The notes below the pieces were generated by a model that was given only the letters and a program-made list of their open reading frames with translations, did not search any database and had not been told where the DNA came from. Position numbers and translations under genes: made by a program. A stretch of DNA of 64,000 bases, taken from the NCBI GenBank assembly GCA_004193205.1, contig RZUM01000001.1, forward strand, positions 310,001-374,000, given 5' to 3'. Source of the DNA: Gordonia sediminis. GTDB taxonomy: Bacteria; Actinomycetota; Actinomycetes; Mycobacteriales; Mycobacteriaceae. Positions 8,168 through 16,583 of the stretch are shown piece by piece (the first letter of the stretch is position 1; each line of letters opens with the position of its first letter).

Positions 8168-9874
8168 ATGGATATGACCACCATTTCGCAACCTGTGGAA
8201 CATGCGGAGCTCGACCGGATGATCGGCGAGCTCGGGGTGGGGGCCCGCGCGTGGACGATAACCAGTCTCTATGACCGGGAAGCACTACTGCTGCACGTCC
8301 ATGAGTCGGTTCGCCGGCACGCGGCGGAGTGGGCCGAGACCGCGATCCGGATCAAGGGCACGCCACCGTCGGTGGCCGGGGAGGAATGGCTCGCCGGTCC
8401 CTACGTCACGATGACGGCGCTGACGGAGATGGCCAGGACGCTGGCCGCACTCGCCTCCGGCGGTAACCCGCTCGACGGTATTCCGGTGACCCAGGCCCCC
8501 GGCGGACGGATCGCGTTGCAGGTGGTGCCCCACGGGAGGCAGCAGAAGGTGCTGCTGAACGGATTCACCGGCGAGATCTGGATGCCCCCCGGTGTCGGGA
8601 TCGACGAGGCACGTGCGACCGCAGGCCTCGGTGCGCGGCACCTCGACGAGAACGGCGGGGTCGGTCTGGTGCTGGGCGCGGGAAACGCGACGTTGATCGG
8701 TCCGCTCGACGCCCTCTACGAACTCGTCGCGTTCAACCGGGCGAGCGTACTCAAACTCAATCCGACGTTCGCGGAACTGCTGCCGGTCTATCAGAAGGCG
8801 TTCGCACCCCTGATCAACCGTGATCTGCTGCGAATTGTCAACGGGGACATCGAGACCGGAACCTACGTGACACACCATCCCGATATCTCGCATGTGCACA
8901 TCACCGGCAGCGAGGCCACCCACGACGCGATCGTGTGGGGCACCGGACCCGAGGCCCAGCATCGTCGCGCGACCCGGGATCCGCTGCTGACCACTCCCAT
9001 CACCAGTGAACTCGGTGGCGTCTCGCCGATCATCGTCGTTCCAGGAAAGTGGTCCAAGGCCGACATCGCTTATCAGGCACGGCAGGTCGCCACCCAGAAA
9101 CTGCACAACAGCGGCCACAACTGCATTGCGTCGCAGGCGTTGATCCTGAGTTCGTCGTGGCCGCAGCGTGAGCAGTTCCTCGACGCGATCCGTACCGTGT
9201 TCGACACCCTGCCGCCCCGCGACACGTGGTATCCGGGCAGCGAGCGCAAGATGGCACAGGCCGAACACGCCTACCCGGCGGCGGAACGGCACAGCGGGCG
9301 GCTACTGATCAAGGTCGACGACGCGACATCCGACGATCTGTTCCGGACCGAGTATTTCTCACCTGTCTTGGGATACACCATGATTCCGGGAACCGGGGCG
9401 AGTTACCTGCGCGCCGCGGTCCGGTTCGCCAACGAGCGTCTGGTCGGCACGTTGGGCGCCAGTGTCATCGTCGCACCGCGTGATCGGAAGAAGATGGGGG
9501 CCGCGTTCGATACCGCGATCGCCGACTTGCGCTACGGCGCCATCGGCATCAACTGCTGGTCGGCGAACGCCTATCTGTCCCCGGTGATGACGTGGGGTGC
9601 CTACCCCGGCAACACGATCGACCACGTCGGCAGCGGTATCGGGGTCGTGCACAACACCCGACTGGTGGCGAACACCGAACGCTCGGTGATCCGCGGGCCG
9701 TTCCGGCCGTTCCCGCGGTCGTGGTTCGGTGGCGAGGCGTCGGTGTCACCCGAGCCGCCCTACCTGGTGACGGCGAAGGCGAATACATCGGCGGCGAAGG
9801 CGCTCACCGACTACGCGGCCCGTCCCGGCTGGGGTTCGATACCCGCGGTGTTCAAGGCGATGCTGTTTCCGTAA
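8168..9874 (+). CDS. Aldehyde dehydrogenase-superfamily protein
   Basis: 568 residues. NAD(P)+-dependent aldehyde oxidation is inferred from ALDH landmarks: VGLVLGAGNATLIGPLDALY (cofactor region), TSELGGVSPIIV with the general base E281, and the nucleophile in SGHNCIASQ (C319). It is about 70 residues longer than typical ALDHs, with an extended N-terminus, and belongs to a poorly characterised actinobacterial clade. There is no clear ribosome site; ATG 8168 is used, with ATG 8174 and upstream TTG 8153 as alternatives. The substrate is unknown. It stands alone between a TetR and a GntR gene. Confidence 0.75.
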   Translation: MDMTTISQPVEHAELDRMIGELGVGARAWTITSLYDREALLLHVHESVRRHAAEWAETAIRIKGTPPSVAGEEWLAGPYVTMTALTEMARTLAALASGGNPLDGIPVTQAPGGRIALQVVPHGRQQKVLLNGFTGEIWMPPGVGIDEARATAGLGARHLDENGGVGLVLGAGNATLIGPLDALYELVAFNRASVLKLNPTFAELLPVYQKAFAPLINRDLLRIVNGDIETGTYVTHHPDISHVHITGSEATHDAIVWGTGPEAQHRRATRDPLLTTPITSELGGVSPIIVVPGKWSKADIAYQARQVATQKLHNSGHNCIASQALILSSSWPQREQFLDAIRTVFDTLPPRDTWYPGSERKMAQAEHAYPAAERHSGRLLIKVDDATSDDLFRTEYFSPVLGYTMIPGTGASYLRAAVRFANERLVGTLGASVIVAPRDRKKMGAAFDTAIADLRYGAIGINCWSANAYLSPVMTWGAYPGNTIDHVGSGIGVVHNTRLVANTERSVIRGPFRPFPRSWFGGEASVSPEPPYLVTAKANTSAAKALTDYAARPGWGSIPAVFKAMLFP

Positions 9875-9909
9875 CCGGTCCCCCATAACACCGTTTCCGT
9901 AACCGGTCC
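9865..9909. repeat. 17-bp direct repeat spanning the aldehyde dehydrogenase stop codon
   Basis: GTTTCCGTAACCGGTCC occurs at 9865-9881 (containing the stop codon TAA) and again at 9893-9909. It looks like a short tandem duplication of the gene end. No function is evident. Confidence 0.7.
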
Positions 9910-9923
9910 GCACCCGGGGCCGG

Positions 9924-9950
9924 ATTGATCATGATCGATTCGGTTACGAT
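9924..9950. promoter_or_regulatory. GntR autoregulatory promoter: operator-like motif plus -10 element
   Basis: ATTGATCATG (9924-9933) is part of a palindromic stretch, and its reverse complement recurs before the catabolic operon at 10853-10862. A TACGAT -10 box (9945-9950) lies 7 nt before GTG 9958, the arrangement expected for a leaderless transcript starting at that GTG. The motif would cover about -34 to -25, where a repressor blocks RNA polymerase. Confidence 0.45.
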
Positions 9951-9957
9951 CGAAGCC

Positions 9958-10752
9958 GTGTCCGCCGATGTCTCCGATCCGGAACCACCCGATGTTCCGG
10001 CCTACGCACCGGAGCTGTGGCGTCGACCGCTGAACCTGCCGGGGACGGTGTCGGTCGGTCTGTCGCGCGCCGAGCAGGCCGCCGATCAGATCGCGCGACT
10101 CTCGTCGGGTATCCCGTCCGGTGAGCGGATCGGTAGCAAAGACGAGATCCGACAGATCTGTGGAGTCTCGGTCGGTACAGTCAACGAGGCGATCAAGCTT
10201 GCCCAGGAACGTGGTGTGATCACCTCCCGCCCCGGCCCGGGCGGCGGCATCTTCGCATCGGACCCGTCACCCGCATCGAAGATGAACGGATGGTTCCGTT
10301 CCGCGGCCGCCGACAGCGCGGCGCTGCGGCAGTCCATTCAGATCCGCGACGCCCTCGCCCCGCTGCTGGTGTCCGAGGTGCTGGACGCACTGACCGACGA
10401 CGACCTGAGCGAGTTCGACACCCTTCTCCTCGAGCTGCGACGCACCCGCACAGGCCGTGACGTTGGCGCCTTCATCTGGGCGACCTGGAATGTCCACGAG
10501 TACTTCGCCGGCATCGGCAACAGCCAACTGCTCAACAGCCTCTACCTCAGCATCATGGACGTCGGTACCTCGCATCTTCGAGCTCGGCTCGAGGCGAGCG
10601 ACGAACGGGTCCCGCTCTACTTCGATGGCCTCGCGCAGGTGGTCGAGGATCTCGTCGCCGCCCTGAAAGATCGCGACTCCGACGCCGCCGTCGACGCGCT
10701 GCGCAACACGGATCCGACGATGATCCTCCGGCCCGAACCGGCTTCCGACTAG
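9958..10752 (+). CDS. GntR-family regulator (FadR/FCD-like)
   Basis: 264 residues from GTG 9958. The N-terminal winged helix includes SKDEIRQICGVSVGTVNEAI followed by KLAQERGVITSRPGPGGGIF; the C-terminal part is a helical FCD-like effector domain (IQIRDALAPLLVSEVLDAL onward). The start is inferred from the -10 box 7 nt upstream; ATG 9931 and TTG 9925 are in-frame alternatives but lie within the operator-like palindrome. It is placed directly before, and in the same direction as, the aromatic catabolic operon and shares a motif with that operon's upstream region, so it is probably its repressor. The effector is unknown. Confidence 0.8.
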   Translation: MSADVSDPEPPDVPAYAPELWRRPLNLPGTVSVGLSRAEQAADQIARLSSGIPSGERIGSKDEIRQICGVSVGTVNEAIKLAQERGVITSRPGPGGGIFASDPSPASKMNGWFRSAAADSAALRQSIQIRDALAPLLVSEVLDALTDDDLSEFDTLLLELRRTRTGRDVGAFIWATWNVHEYFAGIGNSQLLNSLYLSIMDVGTSHLRARLEASDERVPLYFDGLAQVVEDLVAALKDRDSDAAVDALRNTDPTMILRPEPASD

Positions 10753-10846
10753 CCACCGCCCGCCGCGCAGTGCCGCCGGCCGGCTCGCGCGGTCGTTCGA
10801 TCCCCTTCTGACCTGCATCTTTCCTGAGTGTGCGCCGCGTTCCAAA

Positions 10847-10934
10847 AATAAACATGATCAATATGGTGATTTCTCTTGACAGGTGGGCCACATCTCGCGC
10901 ACTCTGTGATCTACGCAATTAATCATGTTTTATT
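10847..10934. promoter_or_regulatory. Paired GntR operator-like elements and promoter of the aromatic operon
   Basis: AATAAACATGATCAAT (10847-10862) and ATTAATCATGTTTTATT (10918-10934) are near mirror images about 70 bp apart. Their common core ACATGATYAAT also matches the element at the GntR promoter (9924). Between them is a TTGACA hexamer (10876-10881), a candidate -35. The region is markedly AT-richer than its surroundings. Two sites flanking a promoter suggest looping repression. Confidence 0.5.
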
Positions 10935-10949
10935 CGGAGGTGCCTGGTG

Positions 10950-11468
10950 ATGCTCGACCAACAGTTCCGCGACCTCATGGCCGGTGTGTGCGCGCCGGTC
11001 AGCGTGGTCACCACGGCCGACGACGACGGGCCGCACGGCGCGACCGTCAGCTCGCTGGCGTCGCTATCCCTGCGCCCGGCGCTGCTGTCGATCGCGCTCG
11101 ACCGGCGCTCGAGCCTGCTGTCCCGGATTCTCGCCACCGGACGCTTCGGCGTGAACGTGCTGAGCTCGGCGCAGGACGACGTCGCCCTGGCTTTCGCTTC
11201 TCGTGACACCGACCGCTTCGCCGCCGCGGCGTGGCGGATGACCGGCGGTCTCCCGCGTCTCGACGAGGTCGCCGGTTGGGCTGCGTGCGAACTCTCGCAG
11301 ACCGTCGAAGGCGGCGACCATCTACTGCTGATCGGGTCGGTGAACACCGCGGCGTCCACCCATCGTCCGCCACTCATCTACGGCCACCGCACCTTTGGCA
11401 CCCACTCCAACTTCGCCGTCCGCAGTCGTCCACCCATCATCGATCAGATCACCGCCTGCGCAAGCTGA
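10950..11468 (+). CDS. Flavin reductase, component of two-component monooxygenase
   Basis: 172 residues of the flavin reductase (split-barrel, HpaC/HsaB-like) family; it supplies FMNH2/FADH2 to the oxygenase encoded 45 nt downstream. The signature runs from FRDLMAGVCAPVSVVTTA through GATVSSLASLSLRPALLSIA to GRFGVNVLSSAQDDVA. ATG 10950 lies 9 nt after GGAGG; GTG 10947 is also possible. First gene of the six-gene catabolic operon. Confidence 0.88.
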   Translation: MLDQQFRDLMAGVCAPVSVVTTADDDGPHGATVSSLASLSLRPALLSIALDRRSSLLSRILATGRFGVNVLSSAQDDVALAFASRDTDRFAAAAWRMTGGLPRLDEVAGWAACELSQTVEGGDHLLLIGSVNTAASTHRPPLIYGHRTFGTHSNFAVRSRPPIIDQITACAS

Positions 11469-11513
11469 TCCCCCAACCGATCCAGATCCCACCCCCACCC
11501 GAGGAGAACAACG

Positions 11514-12719
11514 ATGACCATCACCACGCCGACGCCCACCACCGTCGTCCCCACCGACGCCGAGCTTGTCACGCGCGCCCGCGAACTCAAGCCGCTGCTC
11601 GCCCGCAATGCGGCCCAAGGCGAGAAGGACCGTCGGGTCGTCGAGGAGAGCATCCAGGCGCTCACCGACGCCGGACTGTTCAAGATCTCCGTGCCCAAGC
11701 GGTACGGCGGCTACGAGACCTCGATGCGCACCATGTTGGACGTCTCCGCGGCCGTGGCCGAGGCCGACGGCGGCACGTCCTGGGTGGTGACGCTGACCAA
11801 CGTCTGCAACTGGCTCGTCGGCCTCATGCCGGAGAGGGCCCAGGACGAGGTGTTCGGTGCGGACCCGGACGCGAAGGTGTCCGGCGTGCTGGCGCCGACC
11901 GCACAGACCCGTAAGGTCGAGGGCGGCTACCGCGTCACCGGCAAGTGGTACTACAACTCCGGCTCCCACCACTGCACCTGGGCGGTCATGGGCATCCCGA
12001 TCACGGACGTCGACGGCAACGTGGTCGACCAGGGCTGCGCGTTGATCCCTCGCTCCGACATGGAGTTCGAGGACACCTGGTTCGTCGCCGGGATGCGCTC
12101 GTCGGGCAGCAACTGCCTCATCGCCGACGACGTCTTCGTACCCGATCACCGGGTCCTCAGTGTTCCGCCCGCGATCGGCGGCCACTACCCCACCGAACAC
12201 ACCGACGAGGTCCTCTACCGGTCCGCGCTCATCCCGGTGCTTGCGTTGGTGCTGATCGGTCCGCAGCTCGGCATGGGCCGCGCCGCACTCGACTTCGTCA
12301 TCGAGAAGGCCGCGAAGAAGCCGATCTCGTACACCTTCTTCACCGCGCAGAAGGAATCGACGGCGTTCCAGCTACAGATCGCCGAGGCGGCCCGACTGAT
12401 CGATACCGCTCATCTGCACGCCTACCGGGCCGCCGCCGACATCGACGAGGCCGCCGTGCGCAACGACTACCCCGACCACCTCGCCCGCGCCCGCGTGAAG
12501 TCCGACACCGGGTACGTCGCCGACTGCATCACCCGCGCCATCGACATCCTGTTGTCCGCTCATGGTGCCGGCTCTTTCGCCGAAGTCAGTCCACTGCAGC
12601 GGATCTGGCGCGACTCCGCGACCGCGGCACGCCACGCCATCGTCGCCCCGGCGGTGAGTTACGAGATCTACGGCAAAGCGCTGCTCGGCATCGACGAGCC
12701 GATCACCCCGATGGTGTGA
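11514..12719 (+). CDS. FMNH2/FADH2-dependent aromatic monooxygenase, oxygenase component
   Basis: 401 residues with the acyl-CoA dehydrogenase fold, of the HsaA/HpaH-type group D flavin monooxygenases. It probably ortho-hydroxylates a phenol to a catechol using reduced flavin and O2. Typical segments are LFKISVPKRYGGYE (about 63-76), ADGGTSWVVTLTN (about 84-96), GKWYYNSGSHHCTWAV (about 143-158) and GMRSSGSNCLIADDVFVP. The absence of a CoA-thioester pathway in the operon and the paired flavin reductase favour a hydroxylase over a dehydrogenase. GAGGAG precedes the ATG. Confidence 0.85.
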   Translation: MTITTPTPTTVVPTDAELVTRARELKPLLARNAAQGEKDRRVVEESIQALTDAGLFKISVPKRYGGYETSMRTMLDVSAAVAEADGGTSWVVTLTNVCNWLVGLMPERAQDEVFGADPDAKVSGVLAPTAQTRKVEGGYRVTGKWYYNSGSHHCTWAVMGIPITDVDGNVVDQGCALIPRSDMEFEDTWFVAGMRSSGSNCLIADDVFVPDHRVLSVPPAIGGHYPTEHTDEVLYRSALIPVLALVLIGPQLGMGRAALDFVIEKAAKKPISYTFFTAQKESTAFQLQIAEAARLIDTAHLHAYRAAADIDEAAVRNDYPDHLARARVKSDTGYVADCITRAIDILLSAHGAGSFAEVSPLQRIWRDSATAARHAIVAPAVSYEIYGKALLGIDEPITPMV

Positions 12720-12750
12720 GCACACACCACCACGAAAGGAAGAATCTCAC

Positions 12751-13620
12751 ATGCGTATCGCCAACCATGCCGGCCGCGCAACCCTGGTGATCGGGGACGT
12801 CGGTGCGGAGCGGGGTATCGACCTCGCCACGGCCTCCGGGGACCGGTTCGGCCCCGACCTGCCCCCCTTGTACGACAGCTGGCCCGACCTGTGCAGGTGG
12901 GCAGCAACTTTCGATACGAATGGCGCGGAGACCACTGGCATCGATCGCACCGAACTGGGCGCGCCGTCGCCATCGCCGCGCCAGGTCTTCGCTATCGGGC
13001 TCAACTACCACGAGCATGCCGCGGAGTCCGGATTCGCATCACCGGCGAACCTCCCGCCGGTGTTCACCAAGTACGTGTCGAGCTTCTCCGGTCCCGACAC
13101 GACCGTCGTGATCCCCGCCGGCGGTGCCGTCGACTGGGAGGTCGAACTCGTCGCCGTCATCGGTCGCCGGGCCACGAACATCGCCGAGGACCAGGCATGG
13201 GATCACATCGCCGGTCTCACCGTCGGACAGGACATCTCCGAGCGGATCACCCAGACGCGCGGTCCTGCTCCACAATTCGGCCTGGGCAAGTCCTATCCGG
13301 GATTCTCCCCGCAGGGTCCGTGGCTGGTCACCCCCGACGAGGTGCCCGATCGTGACGACCTCGAACTCGGCTGCACCATCGACGGCGAACAGATGCAGAA
13401 GGGCCGCACCCGCGACCTGATCTTCCCCGTCGCACGGCTCATCGCGGAACTGTCGCACAACGTCACGCTCTACCCCGGCGACGTGATCTTCACCGGCACA
13501 CCATCCGGCGTCGGCGCGGGACGCGACCCGAAGCGTTTCCTCGCGCCCGGCGAACACCTCGACAGCTGGATCGCCGGGATCGGCGAACTGCATCAGACCT
13601 TCGTATCCGCCTCTGAGTAA
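12751..13620 (+). CDS. Fumarylacetoacetate hydrolase-family protein
   Basis: 289 residues. The C-terminal FAH domain starts near QVFAIGLNYHEHAAESG (about 78-94). Metal ligands are visible in DWEVELVAVIG (two Glu) and TVGQDISER (Asp), and the conserved ending is GDVIFTGTPSGVG. Family members hydrolyse or decarboxylate beta-diketo/oxo acids. Next to a ring-cleavage dioxygenase and an acetoacetyl-CoA synthetase, the likely role is C-C hydrolysis of the cleavage product, possibly releasing acetoacetate (inference). Confidence 0.88.
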   Translation: MRIANHAGRATLVIGDVGAERGIDLATASGDRFGPDLPPLYDSWPDLCRWAATFDTNGAETTGIDRTELGAPSPSPRQVFAIGLNYHEHAAESGFASPANLPPVFTKYVSSFSGPDTTVVIPAGGAVDWEVELVAVIGRRATNIAEDQAWDHIAGLTVGQDISERITQTRGPAPQFGLGKSYPGFSPQGPWLVTPDEVPDRDDLELGCTIDGEQMQKGRTRDLIFPVARLIAELSHNVTLYPGDVIFTGTPSGVGAGRDPKRFLAPGEHLDSWIAGIGELHQTFVSASE

Positions 13621-13632
13621 AGGACTTCGATC

Positions 13633-14556
13633 ATGACACTGCATCGTCTGGCGTCGGTCACCATCGGTGTACCGAACGTCGCCGACACCTCCGCCTACTA
13701 CACCGAATTCGGTCTGACCGCCGGAGCCGACGGCTGGTTGTCCACCACCGACGGCGGGCGCCAACTCCGTATCGTCGACTCGCCGTCGCGGCGACTCGTC
13801 GCACTGACCGTCGGCGCCGACGACCCCGACGACATCGACCGGATCGCCCGCAATCTCGACGGTCTGGGAATCCCCTTCCAGCGAAACACAACCACCATCA
13901 CGGCGTTCGAGGCCGCCACCGGCATCGAAGCGACCGTCGAAGTGCAGCCCCGGATCACCCAGCCCCGGGTCGAGGCGACACCATACAACGGGCCGGGACG
14001 GCTCGATCGGGAGACGTGCCGGGCGCCGGGTGTGCTGCGCGAGACCCCCGTGACGCCCCGCAAGCTGGGCCATGCCGTCATCGGCAGCACCGATCACGCT
14101 GTCACCCAGCGCTTCTTCACCCATGGGCTCGGCTTCAAGATCAGTGACGAGGTACCCGGTCTCGCAGCCTTCCTGCGTTGCTCGACCGATCACCACAACA
14201 TCCTCGTGCAGCAGGCCCCGGTGACCTTCCTGCACCACACGTCGTGGCAGGTCGACGACGTCGACGAGGTCGGTCGTGGTGCCATGCGGATGCTGGAGGC
14301 CGACCCGGAGCGGCACGTCTGGGGGCTCGGCCGTCACTACGCCGGATCGAACTTCTTCTGGTATCTCAAGGATCCGGCCGGCAACTTCAGCGAGTACTAC
14401 TCCGACATGGATTCCATCGTCGACGACCAGCTGTGGACACCGGAGGTGGTCGAGGGCGCCAAGGGCCTGTTCAGCTGGGGCCCGCCGCCGCCCCCGTCGT
14501 TTCTCGCACCCGAGGATCTCGCCGCCCTGATGACCGGCGCGCACAGCGCGGCCTGA
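13633..14556 (+). CDS. Type I extradiol ring-cleavage dioxygenase (VOC family)
   Basis: 307 residues with two VOC modules, like 2,3-dihydroxybiphenyl dioxygenases. The non-haem iron triad is visible at the usual spacing in the second module: H147 (KLGHAVIG), H201 or H202 (FLHHTSW) and E254 (NFSEYY). It opens a catechol by meta cleavage. The C-terminal tail is Pro-rich (SWGPPPPPSFLAPEDL). Located 12 nt after the FAH gene in the aromatic operon; the operon predicts that its substrate is made by the upstream flavin monooxygenase. Confidence 0.88.
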   Translation: MTLHRLASVTIGVPNVADTSAYYTEFGLTAGADGWLSTTDGGRQLRIVDSPSRRLVALTVGADDPDDIDRIARNLDGLGIPFQRNTTTITAFEAATGIEATVEVQPRITQPRVEATPYNGPGRLDRETCRAPGVLRETPVTPRKLGHAVIGSTDHAVTQRFFTHGLGFKISDEVPGLAAFLRCSTDHHNILVQQAPVTFLHHTSWQVDDVDEVGRGAMRMLEADPERHVWGLGRHYAGSNFFWYLKDPAGNFSEYYSDMDSIVDDQLWTPEVVEGAKGLFSWGPPPPPSFLAPEDLAALMTGAHSAA

Positions 14557-14585
14557 CCCGATCACCGCACCACCGAGGAGCATTC

Positions 14586-16583
14586 ATGACCGTCGATGAG
14601 GCGTCGTTGTCGGAGATCACCGCGCCGATCTGGGAACCCGACCCGGTTGCCACGGCCACCGCCCAGATCACCGAGTTCACCGCCCTCGTCGCCGCGAGGA
14701 CCGGGAAGATATATCCGGCGTATCGGGATCTGTGGAGGTATTCGGTCGACCACCCGGCCGACTTCTGGTCGGCGGTGGTGGACTACTTCGGCGTCGCAGT
14801 CGATGATGTGCCCGTCGATGTCCTGCCGAGCACAACCATGCCAGGTACCCGCTGGTTCCCCGGTGCACGGATCAACTACGCCGAACATGCTCTGCGGCAG
14901 AGTGGTTCGGACACCGCGGTCATCGCGGTCGACGAGCGCGGGTCGGTGACCGAGGTCTCGTGGGACGTTCTGTGCGGGCAGGTCGGCGCCCTGCAACGGT
15001 GGTTACGGGAGCAGGGTGTGGGTCGCGGTGACCGCGTCGTCGGGTACCTGCCCAACACGGTGCACGCCGTCGTCGGGCTGCTCGCGACGACCGGCATCGG
15101 TGCGGTGTGGGCGGTCTGCGGCCAGGACTACGGTGCCGCGGGTGCGCAAGCACGGCTGGGGCAGCTCGAGCCGACCGTCCTCCTCGCCGCGGACGGCTAC
15201 CGCTGGAACGGCACGGAGCACGATCGGCGCGACGAGGTGTCACAGCTCCGAGATGCGATGCCGACGGTGCGGGCGGTCCTGCGGGTGCCGGTACTGGACC
15301 GATGGGCCGACGCCAATGCTCCGGCGGGGGAGGCCGAGTGGGCCGAAGTCGTCGCCGAATCAGTGGAACCGGAGTTCGTGCGGGTGGAGTTCAACGACCC
15401 GCTGTGGGTGTTGTTCTCGTCCGGTACCACCGGGGTCCCGAAGGGGATCGTGCACTCGCACGGCGGCGTGGTAATCGACCATCTCAAGGTCATGGGCCTG
15501 CACAACGATCTCCGCCGCGGCGACCGGTTCTTCTGGTACACCACCACGAACTGGATGATGTGGAACATGGTGGCCTCCGGGCTGCTGGTGGGCGCGACGG
15601 TCGTGCTATATGACGGGAGTCCCGGGTATCCGGGGCCGCAACGGCTCTGGGAGATCGCCGCGGACCATCGTGTGTCGGTACTCGGAGTCAGTCCCGGATA
15701 TCTCGCCGGCTGCGCAACGGCCGGTCTGCACCCCGCCACGCAGTTCGACCTGTCTGCGCTGCGCACCATCGCTTGTACCGGCGCCCCGCTTCCGGCCCAG
15801 AGCTATCACTGGATACACGACGAGGTCGGCGCACACATCCAGGTCGCGTCGACCAGCGGTGGCACGGATGTGGTCAGCGGATTCGTCGGCTGCGCACCGA
15901 CGACACCGGTGTGGCCCGGGGAGATCTCCGCGCCGCTGCTCGGGGTCGATCTGCAGGCATGGGGAGTCGATGGACGGGCCGTCGTCGACGAGGTCGGCGA
16001 GCTGGTGATCGCTACACCGATGCCGTCGATGCCGATCGGTTTCTGGCATGACCCCGACGGAACCCGTTATCGGGAAGCCTATTTCGACGCCTTTCCGGGC
16101 GTGTGGCGCCACGGGGACTGGATCACCGTCACCGAGCGGGGCTCGGTGATCACCTCCGGCCGGTCCGACGCGACCCTGAACCGGCAGGGCGTTCGGCTCG
16201 GTAGCGCCGACATCTACGACGCCGTGGAGACGCTCCCGGAGATCCGCGAAGCCCTCGTCGTCGGCGCCGAGCTCGGCGAGTCCCGCTATTGGATGCCGCT
16301 GTTCGTGGTTCTCGTCGACGGAGCCCTGCTGGACGACGCGCTGCGAGCCCGTATCGTCGCCGCCATCCGGGCGGAAGCATCGCCGCGGCATGTACCCGAC
16401 GACATCATCACGGTGCCCGCCATCCCGCACACGCGGACCGGCAAGAAGTTGGAGGTGCCGGTCAAGCGACTCATCCAGGGTCGGCCGCTCGGTCAGGTGA
16501 CCGGCGTCGACACCGTCGACGACCCGGACGCGCTGCAGTACTTCGCTCGGTTCGCCAAGGGATTCGGAGGCTCCGATGCCTGA
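14586..16583 (+). CDS. Acetoacetyl-CoA synthetase
   Basis: 665 residues, the usual length of acetoacetate-CoA ligases (adenylate-forming ANL superfamily). It converts acetoacetate, CoA and ATP to acetoacetyl-CoA. The start region IWEPDPVATATAQITEF and the motif RWFPGARINYAEH are typical of the family. The ATP-binding loop is LFSSGTTGVPKGIVHSHGG (about 276-294), and the C-terminal catalytic lysine sits in TRTGKKLEVP (K620 or K621). GAGGAG precedes ATG 14586. Its presence suggests that acetoacetate is a terminal product of this pathway. Confidence 0.9.
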   Translation: MTVDEASLSEITAPIWEPDPVATATAQITEFTALVAARTGKIYPAYRDLWRYSVDHPADFWSAVVDYFGVAVDDVPVDVLPSTTMPGTRWFPGARINYAEHALRQSGSDTAVIAVDERGSVTEVSWDVLCGQVGALQRWLREQGVGRGDRVVGYLPNTVHAVVGLLATTGIGAVWAVCGQDYGAAGAQARLGQLEPTVLLAADGYRWNGTEHDRRDEVSQLRDAMPTVRAVLRVPVLDRWADANAPAGEAEWAEVVAESVEPEFVRVEFNDPLWVLFSSGTTGVPKGIVHSHGGVVIDHLKVMGLHNDLRRGDRFFWYTTTNWMMWNMVASGLLVGATVVLYDGSPGYPGPQRLWEIAADHRVSVLGVSPGYLAGCATAGLHPATQFDLSALRTIACTGAPLPAQSYHWIHDEVGAHIQVASTSGGTDVVSGFVGCAPTTPVWPGEISAPLLGVDLQAWGVDGRAVVDEVGELVIATPMPSMPIGFWHDPDGTRYREAYFDAFPGVWRHGDWITVTERGSVITSGRSDATLNRQGVRLGSADIYDAVETLPEIREALVVGAELGESRYWMPLFVVLVDGALLDDALRARIVAAIRAEASPRHVPDDIITVPAIPHTRTGKKLEVPVKRLIQGRPLGQVTGVDTVDDPDALQYFARFAKGFGGSDA

